Assembly (NCBI GenBank): GCA_964464175.1
Contig: CAYXFD010000049.1
Location: 1 to 6,331, forward strand
Reading direction: 5' to 3'
Source: CAYXFD01 sp964464175
GTDB taxonomy: Bacteria > Cloacimonadota > Cloacimonadia > Cloacimonadales > JAJBBL01
Length of the DNA stretch: 6,331 nucleotides
Part shown: positions 1 to 3,760 of the stretch, piece by piece
How the letters are laid out: each line of letters opens with the position of its first letter
How positions within the stretch are numbered: the stretch's first letter is position 1
Program-made: the position numbers and the translations under genes
Notes under the pieces: model-generated
Database searches by the model: none
What the model saw: the letters and a program-made list of their open reading frames with translations, nothing else
Told to the model about the DNA's origin: nothing

Positions 1-41
1 GGTCTGCTTTTGCTGCTTGCTATCCATCCGCAGGTTTTCTC

Positions 42-94
42 GTACAACAAGTTGGCAACTTGTTTCTTTTCCGCAAATTACCAATTTGCGGTAC
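42..94. repeat. Two-hairpin element, copy 1
   Basis: An outer GTAC (42-45) and GTAC (91-94) can pair and enclose two perfect hairpins. Hairpin A is 46-64, with arms AACAAGTT and AACTTGTT and loop GGC. Hairpin B is 71-91, with arms CCGCAAATT and AATTTGCGG and loop ACC. If the outer stem forms, the last G of hairpin B is shared with it. Hairpin A follows the outer stem directly, and a short T-rich linker of about six bases joins A to B. The predicted fold is a three-way junction in single-stranded DNA or RNA. The role is unknown. Confidence 0.85.
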
Positions 95-147
95 ATATTC
101 CCGCTCTGCTTCCAACGGACTTGCTCAATTTCCTGTTTTTTTCGGCT

Positions 148-167
148 TGGCGAACTCCTTTTCGCCA
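148..167. repeat. GGCGAA hairpin with CTTTCCTTTGG tail, copy 1
   Basis: The arms TGGCGAA and TTCGCCA pair over a CTCCTT loop. The bases that follow (CATCTACCTGCTACTC, then CTTTCCTTTGGTTTTTT) form a tail that returns after the related hairpins at 2633-2654 and 3015-3036. The repeated unit is therefore the hairpin plus its tail. It sits between the two large blocks of island 1. Confidence 0.75.
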
Positions 168-263
168 CATCTACCTGCTACTCTTTCCTTTGGTTTTTTC
201 TTTACTTCATCGTTATTCATCCGCAGGTTTTTACTTTCAAGCTATCCATCCGCAGGTTTTCTC

Positions 264-315
264 GTACAACAAGTTGGTACTTGTTTCTTTTCCGCAAATT
301 ACCAATTTGCGGTAC
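264..315. repeat. Two-hairpin element, copy 2
   Basis: This is the same design as the copy at 42-94. The outer GTAC pairs (264-267 with 312-315) enclose hairpin A at 268-285 (arms AACAAGT and ACTTGTT, loop TGGT) and hairpin B at 292-312 (arms CCGCAAATT and AATTTGCGG, loop ACC). Compared with copy 1, one base has been lost from the right arm of hairpin A, yet a perfect seven-base-pair stem with a four-base loop remains. It lies in the second of two near-identical blocks of about 107 bases. Confidence 0.85.
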
Positions 316-372
316 ATATTCCTGCTCTGCTTCCAATGGACTTGCTTTCTCTTTCTCTATTTTTCTGATCAC

Positions 373-400
373 TAATATCTAATATCTAATATCTAATCAC
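373..400. repeat. Heptanucleotide array TAATATC
   Basis: There are three perfect tandem copies of TAATATC, followed by a variant TAATCAC. It is one of four short arrays in the window with a seven-base period and a shared TAATNNC core. Arrays of this kind are prone to slippage and vary in copy number between strains. No gene overlaps it. Confidence 0.8.
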
Positions 401-465
401 TCCTTCTCTGCTAATCTCTCTGTAGGATTTATCTTTTCTTCGAAGCTGCACATCCGCAGGATTTT

Positions 466-493
466 TTATCCCTAATCCCTAATCCCTAATCCC
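466..493. repeat. Heptanucleotide array TAATCCC
   Basis: Three tandem TAATCCC units are preceded by a variant TTATCCC. The period and core match the array at 373-400, but the last bases of each unit differ. The array directly follows a CATCCGCAGGATTTTTT unit and closes island 1. Confidence 0.8.
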
Positions 494-499
494 TTAGCC

Positions 500-845
500 A
501 TCCCTCTCCTCTCCATACGGGATACATTCCTTCAACATACGGGAGACATACCTTCGAGTCCGTAGTCAGCTCGAGTTAACTACGGTGTTCCCCGTACATT
601 TCCCGTTCCTCTCTCATATCTCTCCCGTACGGATACTAATGCTCTCTCTTTTCCGGATGTCTGAAAACTTTTTTTCGCATTTCGTCAAACCCGCTGTCTA
701 TCTACACTCCAAACACATTTACTCGTCTCCAAACCACCCGTTTTTCTCTATCATCTCCCCATTTGTTATCCTATTATATATAGAGGGCAAAAAATCTTAC
801 CAGGAAGAAATTCTTCTTGCTCTGACCATGAAAAAAGGAGGGGCT
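500..845. other. Gene-free leader with nested inverted repeats
   Basis: No gene is supported here. The open frame of the downstream gene continues upstream to an ATG at 585, but that start has no ribosome site and the extra residues look like translated pyrimidine-rich spacer. The notable structure is at 514-632. TACGGGA-type motifs (516-522 and 538-544) face CCCGTA motifs (591-596 and 624-629) across a central hairpin whose arms CCGTAGT (560-566) and ACTACGG (579-585) are separated by a 12-base loop containing CTCGAG. The first two motifs are part of an imperfect 20-base direct repeat (514-533 and 536-555, 18 of 20 bases the same). The octamer CCGTACGG (625-632) is itself palindromic. I saw no convincing promoter, only an AT-rich TATTATATATAG segment at 772-783. 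Confidence 0.6.
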
Positions 846-1379
846 ATGAAATGGTTGTATGATCTAAACTTGCCGGACAATTTTTTCCGGCTGCTCAAAT
901 TAACTTCTTCCCTGCAGGGCAGATGCGGCAAATATGTCTTTCAGAATTCCAACGGCGGGCGGCAGGTCAAACGTTATGATCCGGCGATCTATCGCAATTA
1001 TATCAACACACCGCTCAGGAAGAGGGCGAGAGAGATTATGAAAATGGCTATGGCAGATCCGGGGATGGATTTGCAGGCGAAGATCAGGGAACTCTACCGG
1101 ACCTATCCCTATTATCTGCTCAAGACAAAGCCGGTAGGGCTGAGGCTGAAAAATTTCTATTTCCGGAAGATGGTGATCCCTCAGAGCGAGTTACTGATCT
1201 ATTGTCTGAGCGGAGAGCAACCGGCACCGGAAGATGATGAGCTTTATGCGGCTCTGGAGTACAGTCCCAAGAAGCAGATCGAATTCCGGTTCAGGGATAA
1301 GGGATCGGAGAAATTTTATGCCTGTAATCCGGCGACCCGGCAGACCTCTAATCTGCTTCATTTCATCTGGCAGGACTGA
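846..1379 (+). CDS. Basic hypothetical protein, 177 residues
   Basis: I do not recognise this protein with confidence. The start at 846 is chosen because AAGGAGGGG lies just upstream (835-843). An in-frame ATG at 828 and a far upstream ATG at 585 lack such a site. The product is rich in Arg, Lys and Tyr. It has no signal peptide, membrane segment or obvious catalytic motif. Near the N-terminus is a segment GKYVFQNSNGGRQVKRY (residues 28-44), followed by YRNYINTPLRKRAREIMKMA (50-69). This pattern of a GKYV-type strand followed by NTP and a basic helix faintly recalls small phage or structural-type proteins of the DUF6266 kind, but the resemblance is weak and I would not name it so. A middle segment (84-110, RTYPYYLLKTKP and on) is very aromatic and basic, which could suit nucleic acid binding. 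It is flanked on both sides by long gene-free DNA, so it appears to be a single-gene unit. Confidence 0.7.
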   Translation: MKWLYDLNLPDNFFRLLKLTSSLQGRCGKYVFQNSNGGRQVKRYDPAIYRNYINTPLRKRAREIMKMAMADPGMDLQAKIRELYRTYPYYLLKTKPVGLRLKNFYFRKMVIPQSELLIYCLSGEQPAPEDDELYAALEYSPKKQIEFRFRDKGSEKFYACNPATRQTSNLLHFIWQD

Positions 1380-1450
1380 ACGGAATTTTTGCGGTAAGGA
1401 TTGCAGGCTGAGACAAAATAACACGCAGGCTAAAAAAAGTTAATAAATGT

Positions 1451-1479
1451 TTGAAACAATATCAATACTAAGGTATTAT
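1451..1479 (+). promoter_or_regulatory. Sigma-70-like promoter
   Basis: TTGAAA (1451-1456) and TATTAT (1474-1479) are separated by exactly 17 bases, each one base from the consensus hexamer. A small inverted repeat (AATAC at 1464-1468, GTATT at 1473-1477, loop TAAG) overlaps the -10 element and could be an operator. Transcription would begin near 1486 and run toward the gene at 1878. Confidence 0.5.
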
Positions 1480-1557
1480 GCAAATATAACTCCGCTTCGG
1501 ATGAGGCGGGTAATTCGAGAATAATGAACAAATCGGTCGAACATCAATAATCGGTCT

Positions 1558-1583
1558 GCAAGCACGGAGATCCGTGTCCTTGC
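1558..1583 (+). promoter_or_regulatory. Hairpin in leader
   Basis: GCAAG followed by CACGGA pairs with TCCGTG and then CTTGC. This makes an 11-base-pair stem with a two-base bulge (TC, 1577-1578) and a very tight tip. It lies about 70 bases after the predicted transcription start and is not followed by a T run, so it is not a terminator. It may be part of a structured leader or small RNA. Confidence 0.4.
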
Positions 1584-1744
1584 TTGGTTCATCTCAATGT
1601 CCCAATTTATCGTGGCTTTGCGGTCACAACTGCGAAAATTAACAATTAGCACCGGCAACTGATCTCCAGCCAATAATATCATCAAACGCCGTTCATCTTA
1701 TGTATAGCTTCAGAACCGTCAGATCATCGGAAGGAGGATCTAGA

Positions 1745-1915
1745 ATGAGGATAGTTCATCCGTACTGCTTCCTTAGCTGCATGTTTAACGATAAACCTTC
1801 GACAGGATTTATCACAACGGTTAACCCGTTCGTTCTGTTCCACAGGATGAACAGATTCCGATTAGCGGGAGAGAGCTATGAAAAGATTAAAGATAGTCGT
1901 AGTCCGGACAGATAA
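1745..1915 (+). CDS. Possible small leader ORF, 56 residues
   Basis: An ATG at 1745 has a near-ideal ribosome site, AAGGAGG at 1731-1737, seven bases upstream. This is stronger than the site of the next gene. The frame runs to a stop at 1913-1915 and overlaps the start of the 1878 gene by 38 bases in a different frame. The predicted peptide (beginning MRIVHPYCFLSC) matches nothing I know and has no domain or signal. It could be a leader peptide that tunes translation of the downstream gene, the remnant of a decayed gene whose ribosome site survives, or chance. The good ribosome site is the main evidence. Confidence 0.3.
   Translation: MRIVHPYCFLSCMFNDKPSTGFITTVNPFVLFHRMNRFRLAGESYEKIKDSRSPDR
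1834..1855 (+). promoter_or_regulatory. Hairpin just before a ribosome site
   Basis: TCTGTTC (1834-1840) pairs with GAACAGA (1849-1855) over an eight-base loop. It ends about 12 bases before the GGGAGAG ribosome site of the 1878 gene and lies inside the possible small ORF that begins at 1745. Ribosomes moving through the small ORF would open it. Confidence 0.3.
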
Positions 1916-2522
1916 GAAAAGTGTTAACGCTCCTTCTGAGACTGTTCTGCTGTTCGATCTCAGCAAGGGTTTGAGTTATATTGCCGAGATAATCGGCAAT
2001 CCGAATGTGCTGATCCCGAATCAGTTACTTGCCGGAGAGAGGAGTTCTCTCAGGGAGCTTCCGGAAGAGTTTCTGGTTTTTGACAGTGATTCGGGGAATA
2101 CGCAGATAATGAACCGTTTCAATTTGGGATATGGAGAGAATGGTGTGGAATTGATAGACAGAGAAACGATAAATCAGTGTAGGAAGAGGATCAATGCGCT
2201 CAATACCAGGCTGGCGGTATTGACTTCGGAAGGGATGCTGACTCCGAAGATCAAAGAGGAGATTGAGGCGGAAAAGAATGTGATAATTGCTTATCTGAAG
2301 AAGAATTACAATTTCCGGCAGAATAGGTTCAGATTTTCGAAAACGGGAAGCGACCGGTTTTTTCAGGCATTATCAATGGCGGTTAGAAGAGCGATCGCCC
2401 TCATCGAAACGGAAGATAAAGCGGTTGCTGCGCTGCTCCGGGCAGTTATCCGGGTCAACCCCACTCATTCTCTCTACATCCCGGAAGAGGGTATCACTAT
2501 CGAAGTAACCTTCATCGAATAA
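1878..2522 (+). CDS. Regulatory-type protein resembling the C-terminal region of large ATPase regulators
   Basis: The start at 1878 has GGGAGAG (1867-1873) upstream. The 214-residue product has a layout that I recognise from the C-terminal ends of long bacterial proteins with an AAA/STAND-type ATPase or repeat region. A strand leads into a segment SKGLSYIAEIIGNP (29-42), comparable to the SKGLRYLAHLL-type winged-helix-like part of those proteins. Then comes ELIDRETINQCRKRINAL (91-108), comparable to their LD-x-x-A-x-x-x-Y-R-x-R-L segment, followed by a charged helical hairpin (100-142). Next are a helix ALSMAVRRAIALIE (164-177), comparable to VTRAIRRALKRI, and an ending LLRAVIRVNPTHSLYIPE (186-203), comparable to LRATIRTGTFCSYTPDP. 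The typical Thr-Gly and Cys of that last motif are replaced (NPTHSLY). No ATPase or other effector domain is present, so it is a stand-alone version. The comparison is from memory of the family pattern. The protein is probably cytoplasmic, and regulation or signalling is an inference. Confidence 0.7.
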   Translation: MKRLKIVVVRTDKKSVNAPSETVLLFDLSKGLSYIAEIIGNPNVLIPNQLLAGERSSLRELPEEFLVFDSDSGNTQIMNRFNLGYGENGVELIDRETINQCRKRINALNTRLAVLTSEGMLTPKIKEEIEAEKNVIIAYLKKNYNFRQNRFRFSKTGSDRFFQALSMAVRRAIALIETEDKAVAALLRAVIRVNPTHSLYIPEEGITIEVTFIE

Positions 2523-2545
2523 AACCGCCGACATTGCCGGCTTTT
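2521..2545 (+). terminator. Probable terminator, possibly bidirectional
   Basis: Directly at the stop codon of the preceding gene, AAAA (2521-2524) and GCCG (2527-2530) can pair with CGGC (2538-2541) and TTTT (2542-2545), leaving a CC bulge and a seven-base loop. The mirror structure on the minus strand is followed by GGTTTT. The GC stem is short, so efficiency is uncertain. Confidence 0.4.
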
Positions 2546-2549
2546 GGGT

Positions 2550-2590
2550 GTGGCGAACTCATCTCCCTGCTTTTCTTTCCTCTGGCTTTC
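2550..2590. repeat. Broken GTGGCGAA unit (right hairpin arm missing)
   Basis: GTGGCGAACTC (2550-2560) is followed directly by ATCTCCCTGC and a CTTTCCTCTGGCTTT tail. Aligned with the intact unit that begins at 3015, roughly a dozen bases carrying the right arm TTCGCCAC are gone, so no hairpin can form. It starts just downstream of the terminator-like structure after the 1878 gene. Confidence 0.65.
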
Positions 2591-2632
2591 ACTTTTTCTC
2601 CTTCCTCTTTTTGTCTTTGGTTTTTCACCGGG

Positions 2633-2654
2633 GTGGTAAGCTCCAGCTTGCCAC
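2633..2654. repeat. GTGG hairpin with exchanged stem
   Basis: Arms GTGGTAAGCT and AGCTTGCCAC pair around a two-base tip with one G-T (wobble in RNA) pair. The downstream tail (CATCTTCCTGCTTCTC, then CTTTCCTTTGGTTTTTT) is nearly the same as the tail after the GGCGAA hairpin at 148-167, but the inner stem sequence is different. The tail and hairpin position are conserved while the stem is replaced. Confidence 0.7.
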
Positions 2655-2688
2655 ATCTTCCTGCTTCTCTTTCCTTTGGTTTTTTCTT

Positions 2689-2713
2689 TCATCCTCGGAC
2701 AGGATGATATCCT
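2689..2713. repeat. Two alternative hairpins sharing one arm
   Basis: TCATCCT (2689-2695) pairs with AGGATGA (2701-2707) over a CGGAC loop. Alternatively, AGGAT (2701-2705) pairs with ATCCT (2709-2713) over a GAT loop. The two folds exclude each other because they share the AGGAT arm. They lie between the variant GTGG hairpin and a lone hairpin B. Confidence 0.5.
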
Positions 2714-2725
2714 CTCCCTGCTTTT

Positions 2726-2746
2726 CCGCAAATTACCAATTTGCGT
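2726..2746. repeat. Lone hairpin B
   Basis: Arms CGCAAATT (2727-2734) and AATTTGCG (2738-2745) pair with loop ACC, as in hairpin B of the two-hairpin elements at 42-94 and 264-315. Hairpin A is absent upstream, and the outermost pair is lost because the last base is T instead of G. The following TACG departs from the usual GTAC. It looks like a truncated copy. Confidence 0.75.
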
Positions 2747-2757
2747 TACGTGATCAT

Positions 2758-2806
2758 TGTAAACAAGTTGGCAACTTGTTTCCGCAATTTATCAAATTGC
2801 GGTACA
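2758..2806. repeat. Two-hairpin element, copy 3
   Basis: Outer TGTA (2758-2761) pairs with TACA (2803-2806). If the outer stem is not formed, hairpin A extends to nine pairs (2761-2781, AAACAAGTT with AACTTGTTT, loop GGC). Hairpin B at 2782-2802 has arms CCGCAATTT and AAATTGCGG with loop ATC. Compared with copies 1 and 2, an A-T pair in hairpin B has become T-A, which is a paired change. Confidence 0.85.
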
Positions 2807-2870
2807 TTTCATTGCTTCACTCCCGCAGGCTTTTATCTTTACTTCATCGTTAATCATCCGAAGGCTTCTC

Positions 2871-2891
2871 TGATCCCTAATCTCTAATCCC
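2871..2891. repeat. Heptanucleotide array TGATCCC / TAATCTC / TAATCCC
   Basis: Three seven-base units share the pattern TRATCYC. The array matches those at 373-400, 466-493 and 3067-3094 and again lies between palindromic modules, immediately before a TTCGAAGCT unit (2899-2907). Confidence 0.7.
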
Positions 2892-2928
2892 TCTTTTTTT
2901 CGAAGCTACCCTCCCTCCGGTTGTTTTC

Positions 2929-2980
2929 TGTAGAACAAGTTGGTAACTTGTTCCTTCGCAATTTAACAAATTGCGGTACA
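2929..2980. repeat. Two-hairpin element, copy 4
   Basis: Outer TGTA (2929-2932) pairs with TACA (2977-2980). Hairpin A at 2933-2953 has nine pairs, arms GAACAAGTT and AACTTGTTC, loop GGT. The extra G-C pair replaces the A-T pair of the copy at 2758, a compensated change. Hairpin B at 2957-2975 has arms CGCAATTT and AAATTGCG, loop AAC. The linker between them is CTT. Confidence 0.85.
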
Positions 2981-3014
2981 TCTCTCCTTGCTTTGCTTCC
3001 TTTGGCTTTTCGGT

Positions 3015-3036
3015 GTGGCGAACTCCCTTTCGCCAC
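3015..3036. repeat. GTGGCGAA hairpin with CTTCCTTTGG tail
   Basis: Arms GTGGCGAA and TTCGCCAC form eight perfect pairs around a CTCCCT loop. The tail AACTCCCTGCTTCTCTTCC then TTTGG parallels those after 148-167 and 2633-2654. This is the most complete version of the unit in the window. Confidence 0.8.
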
Positions 3037-3066
3037 AACTCCCTGCTTCTCTTCCTTTGGTTGTTC

Positions 3067-3094
3067 TAATCTCTGGTCTCTAATCTCTAATTCC
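3067..3094. repeat. Heptanucleotide array TAATCTC
   Basis: Four seven-base units: TAATCTC, TGGTCTC, TAATCTC and TAATTCC. It is the most degenerate of the four arrays in the window, but the period of seven is kept throughout. Confidence 0.7.
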
Positions 3095-3132
3095 TCTTTT
3101 ACGACGCTATCCATCCGCAGGTTTTCTCTTTC

Positions 3133-3182
3133 TGTACAACAAGTTGGTAACTTGTTTCCGCAATTTATCAAATTGCGGTACA
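3133..3182. repeat. Two-hairpin element, copy 5
   Basis: This is the best-formed copy. The outer stem TGTAC (3133-3137) with GTACA (3178-3182) gives five pairs. Hairpin A follows at once (3138-3156, arms AACAAGTT and AACTTGTT, loop GGT). After a two-base linker, hairpin B occupies 3159-3177 (inner arms CGCAATTT and AAATTGCG, loop ATC). It lies in the 103-base direct repeat shared with the copy at 2758. Confidence 0.85.
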
Positions 3183-3283
3183 TTTCTTTGCTTCACTCCC
3201 GCAGGTTTTTATCTTTTCTTCATTGTTATCCATCCGCAGGTTTTCCCCTCATCCCTCATAGCTCTTTTCCTGGCATATTATAT

Positions 3284-3310
3284 TTGACACTATTTCACAT
3301 AAATTATAGA
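3284..3310 (+). promoter_or_regulatory. Sigma-70-like promoter for the VOC gene
   Basis: A perfect TTGACA (3284-3289) is followed after 15 bases by TATAGA (3305-3310). The spacing is shorter than the ideal 17. Base composition changes here from the pyrimidine-rich repeat island to ordinary AT-rich leader DNA, which supports a genuine gene start region about 40 bases upstream of the start codon at 3357. Confidence 0.5.
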
Positions 3311-3356
3311 GAGATTTCACATTAACCTAACAAATACACACTATATGGAGGAGAGA

Positions 3357-3743
3357 ATGAAAAACATCATATCATGGTTCGAGATACCGGTAGTAGAAAT
3401 GGAAAGGGCAAAAAAATTCTACGAAACGATCTTCAATATTAAACTAATGGTCCAGACAATGGGTGAAGCCACAATGGGTTTTTTCCCCTGTTTCTGTGAC
3501 TGCGAAGAGTATTGCGAATGTGTAGGCGGTGCTTTGGTAAAGTATGAGGGGGCAAAACCTTCAACTGACGGTACCTATGTTTACTTTAACGGCGGAAAGG
3601 ATCTGCAGGGAATTTTGGCCAGAGTTGAGCAGGCAGGCGGCAAAATTACCTTACCAAAATCATTGATCAATGAAGAGATTGGTTATTATGCCATGTTTCT
3701 CGATACCGAAGGGAACAAAATAGCTCTCCATTCCCGAAACTAA
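3357..3743 (+). CDS. VOC (glyoxalase/bleomycin resistance fold) family protein
   Basis: The 128-residue product has the hallmarks of the vicinal oxygen chelate fold: ISWFEIPVVEMERAKKFYETIFNI (5-28) as the first beta-alpha unit, GGALV (57-61) as a core strand, GTYVYFNGG (72-80), then a helix ARVEQAGGKI (88-97), and YYAMFLDTEGNKIALHS (110-126) as the last unit. Members of the family bind a divalent metal or a small ligand, and their substrates range from methylglyoxal conjugates to antibiotics. This subgroup, often labelled glyoxalase or PhnB-like, has no agreed substrate. The start at 3357 is preferred to an in-frame ATG at 3345 because GGAGG (3347-3351) overlaps the latter and is ideally spaced for the former. 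An odd feature is CFCDCEEYCEC (45-55), five cysteines in eleven residues, in a loop where relatives as I remember them are short and cysteine-poor. It has its own promoter and probable terminator, so it is likely expressed alone. Confidence 0.9.
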   Translation: MKNIISWFEIPVVEMERAKKFYETIFNIKLMVQTMGEATMGFFPCFCDCEEYCECVGGALVKYEGAKPSTDGTYVYFNGGKDLQGILARVEQAGGKITLPKSLINEEIGYYAMFLDTEGNKIALHSRN

Positions 3744-3760
3744 AGCTATCAAACAATAAT

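Larger units (their letters stand above)
1..500. repeat. Repeat island 1 (modular palindromic, pyrimidine-rich + strand)
   Basis: This stretch has no convincing gene. The + strand is dominated by C and T and is built of recurring modules. A block of about 107 bases at 19-125 returns at 241-346 with three C-to-T differences and one missing base. Each block holds a CATCCGCAGGTTTT unit, the two-hairpin element and a CCNNNGGACTTGCT unit. Between them lies a TGGCGAA/TTCGCCA hairpin (148-167) with its CTCTTTCCTTTGGTTTT tail. Two heptanucleotide arrays (373-400 and 466-493) and a TTCGAAGCT plus CATCCGCAGG pair (439-460) close the island. The same modules reappear around 2546-3245 and 5976-6331. Open frames run through it on the + strand, but they only read the repeats (for example translations of CATCCGCAGG as HPQ) and have no ribosome site. 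The function is unknown. Confidence 0.9.
1380..1877 (+). other. Long gene-free leader before the 1878 gene
   Basis: About 500 bases with no convincing long gene. A promoter-like pair at 1451-1479 would start transcription near 1486, giving a leader of about 390 bases. In this leader are a hairpin at 1492-1509 (arms CCGCTTC and GAGGCGG, loop GGAT, one wobble pair), a longer hairpin at 1558-1583 (arms GCAAG-CACGGA and TCCGTG-CTTGC, with a two-base TC bulge), a repeated octamer AATCGGTC (1531-1538 and 1549-1556), and weaker hairpins at 1816-1830 and 1834-1855. There is no terminator-like T run after these hairpins. A minus-strand frame at 1476-1685 has no supporting features. The stretch could be a structured 5' untranslated region or could hold a small RNA. 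Confidence 0.5.
2546..3245. repeat. Repeat island 2 (modular palindromic, pyrimidine-rich + strand)
   Basis: About 700 bases without a supported gene, made of the same modules as island 1 in the same strand orientation. In order they are: a broken GTGGCGAACTC unit (2550-2560, right arm missing), a variant GTGG hairpin (2633-2654), two mutually exclusive small hairpins (2689-2713), a lone hairpin B (2726-2746), a two-hairpin element (2758-2806), heptamers (2871-2891), a second two-hairpin element (2929-2980), a GTGGCGAA hairpin (3015-3036), heptamers (3067-3094), and a third two-hairpin element (3133-3182). Units of the form CCCGCAGG or CATCCGCAGG plus a T run punctuate it. Segments 2762-2864 and 3138-3240 form a gap-free 103-base direct repeat with about eight differences. 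Open frames on both strands here are repeat-derived. The function is unknown. Confidence 0.9.

Noticed and set aside
42..94. tRNA gene (cloverleaf-like fold)
   Set aside because: The fold has only two inner hairpins with three- or four-base loops, no anticodon-type loop, no T-loop or CCA end.
10..382. Overlapping open frames in all three + strand phases over island 1
   Set aside because: They simply read the duplicated block and T-rich modules, lack ribosome sites, and occur in several frames at once, as expected from pyrimidine-rich DNA with few stop codons.
466..493. Telomere-like repeat
   Set aside because: TAATCCC units superficially resemble telomeric arrays, but there are only four units inside a bacterial-type gene context, and sister arrays have other unit sequences.
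585..845. N-terminal extension of the 846 gene
   Set aside because: The frame is open, but the residues are a pyrimidine-rich translation with no ribosome site at 585, while 846 has a very strong one.
1476..1685. Minus-strand 69-residue open frame
   Set aside because: No ribosome site was evident, no recognisable motif, and it lies across the hairpins of the leader region.
2394..2401. GCGATCGC octamer as a HIP1-type cyanobacterial signal
   Set aside because: I noticed it only once, inside a coding region; HIP1 evidence requires many copies.
1..3245. CRISPR array
   Set aside because: Repeats are palindromic modules of different kinds with irregular spacing; there is no constant repeat with regular unique spacers and no cas gene.
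2474..3325. Open frames on both strands across island 2, including basic 85- and 99-residue minus-strand frames
   Set aside because: Their sequences are translated hairpins and heptamers (for example NKLPTC from hairpin A and EIRDQRLE from the heptamers) and two overlapping strands cannot both be explained as genes. The purine-rich minus strand gives chance AAGGA-type sites.
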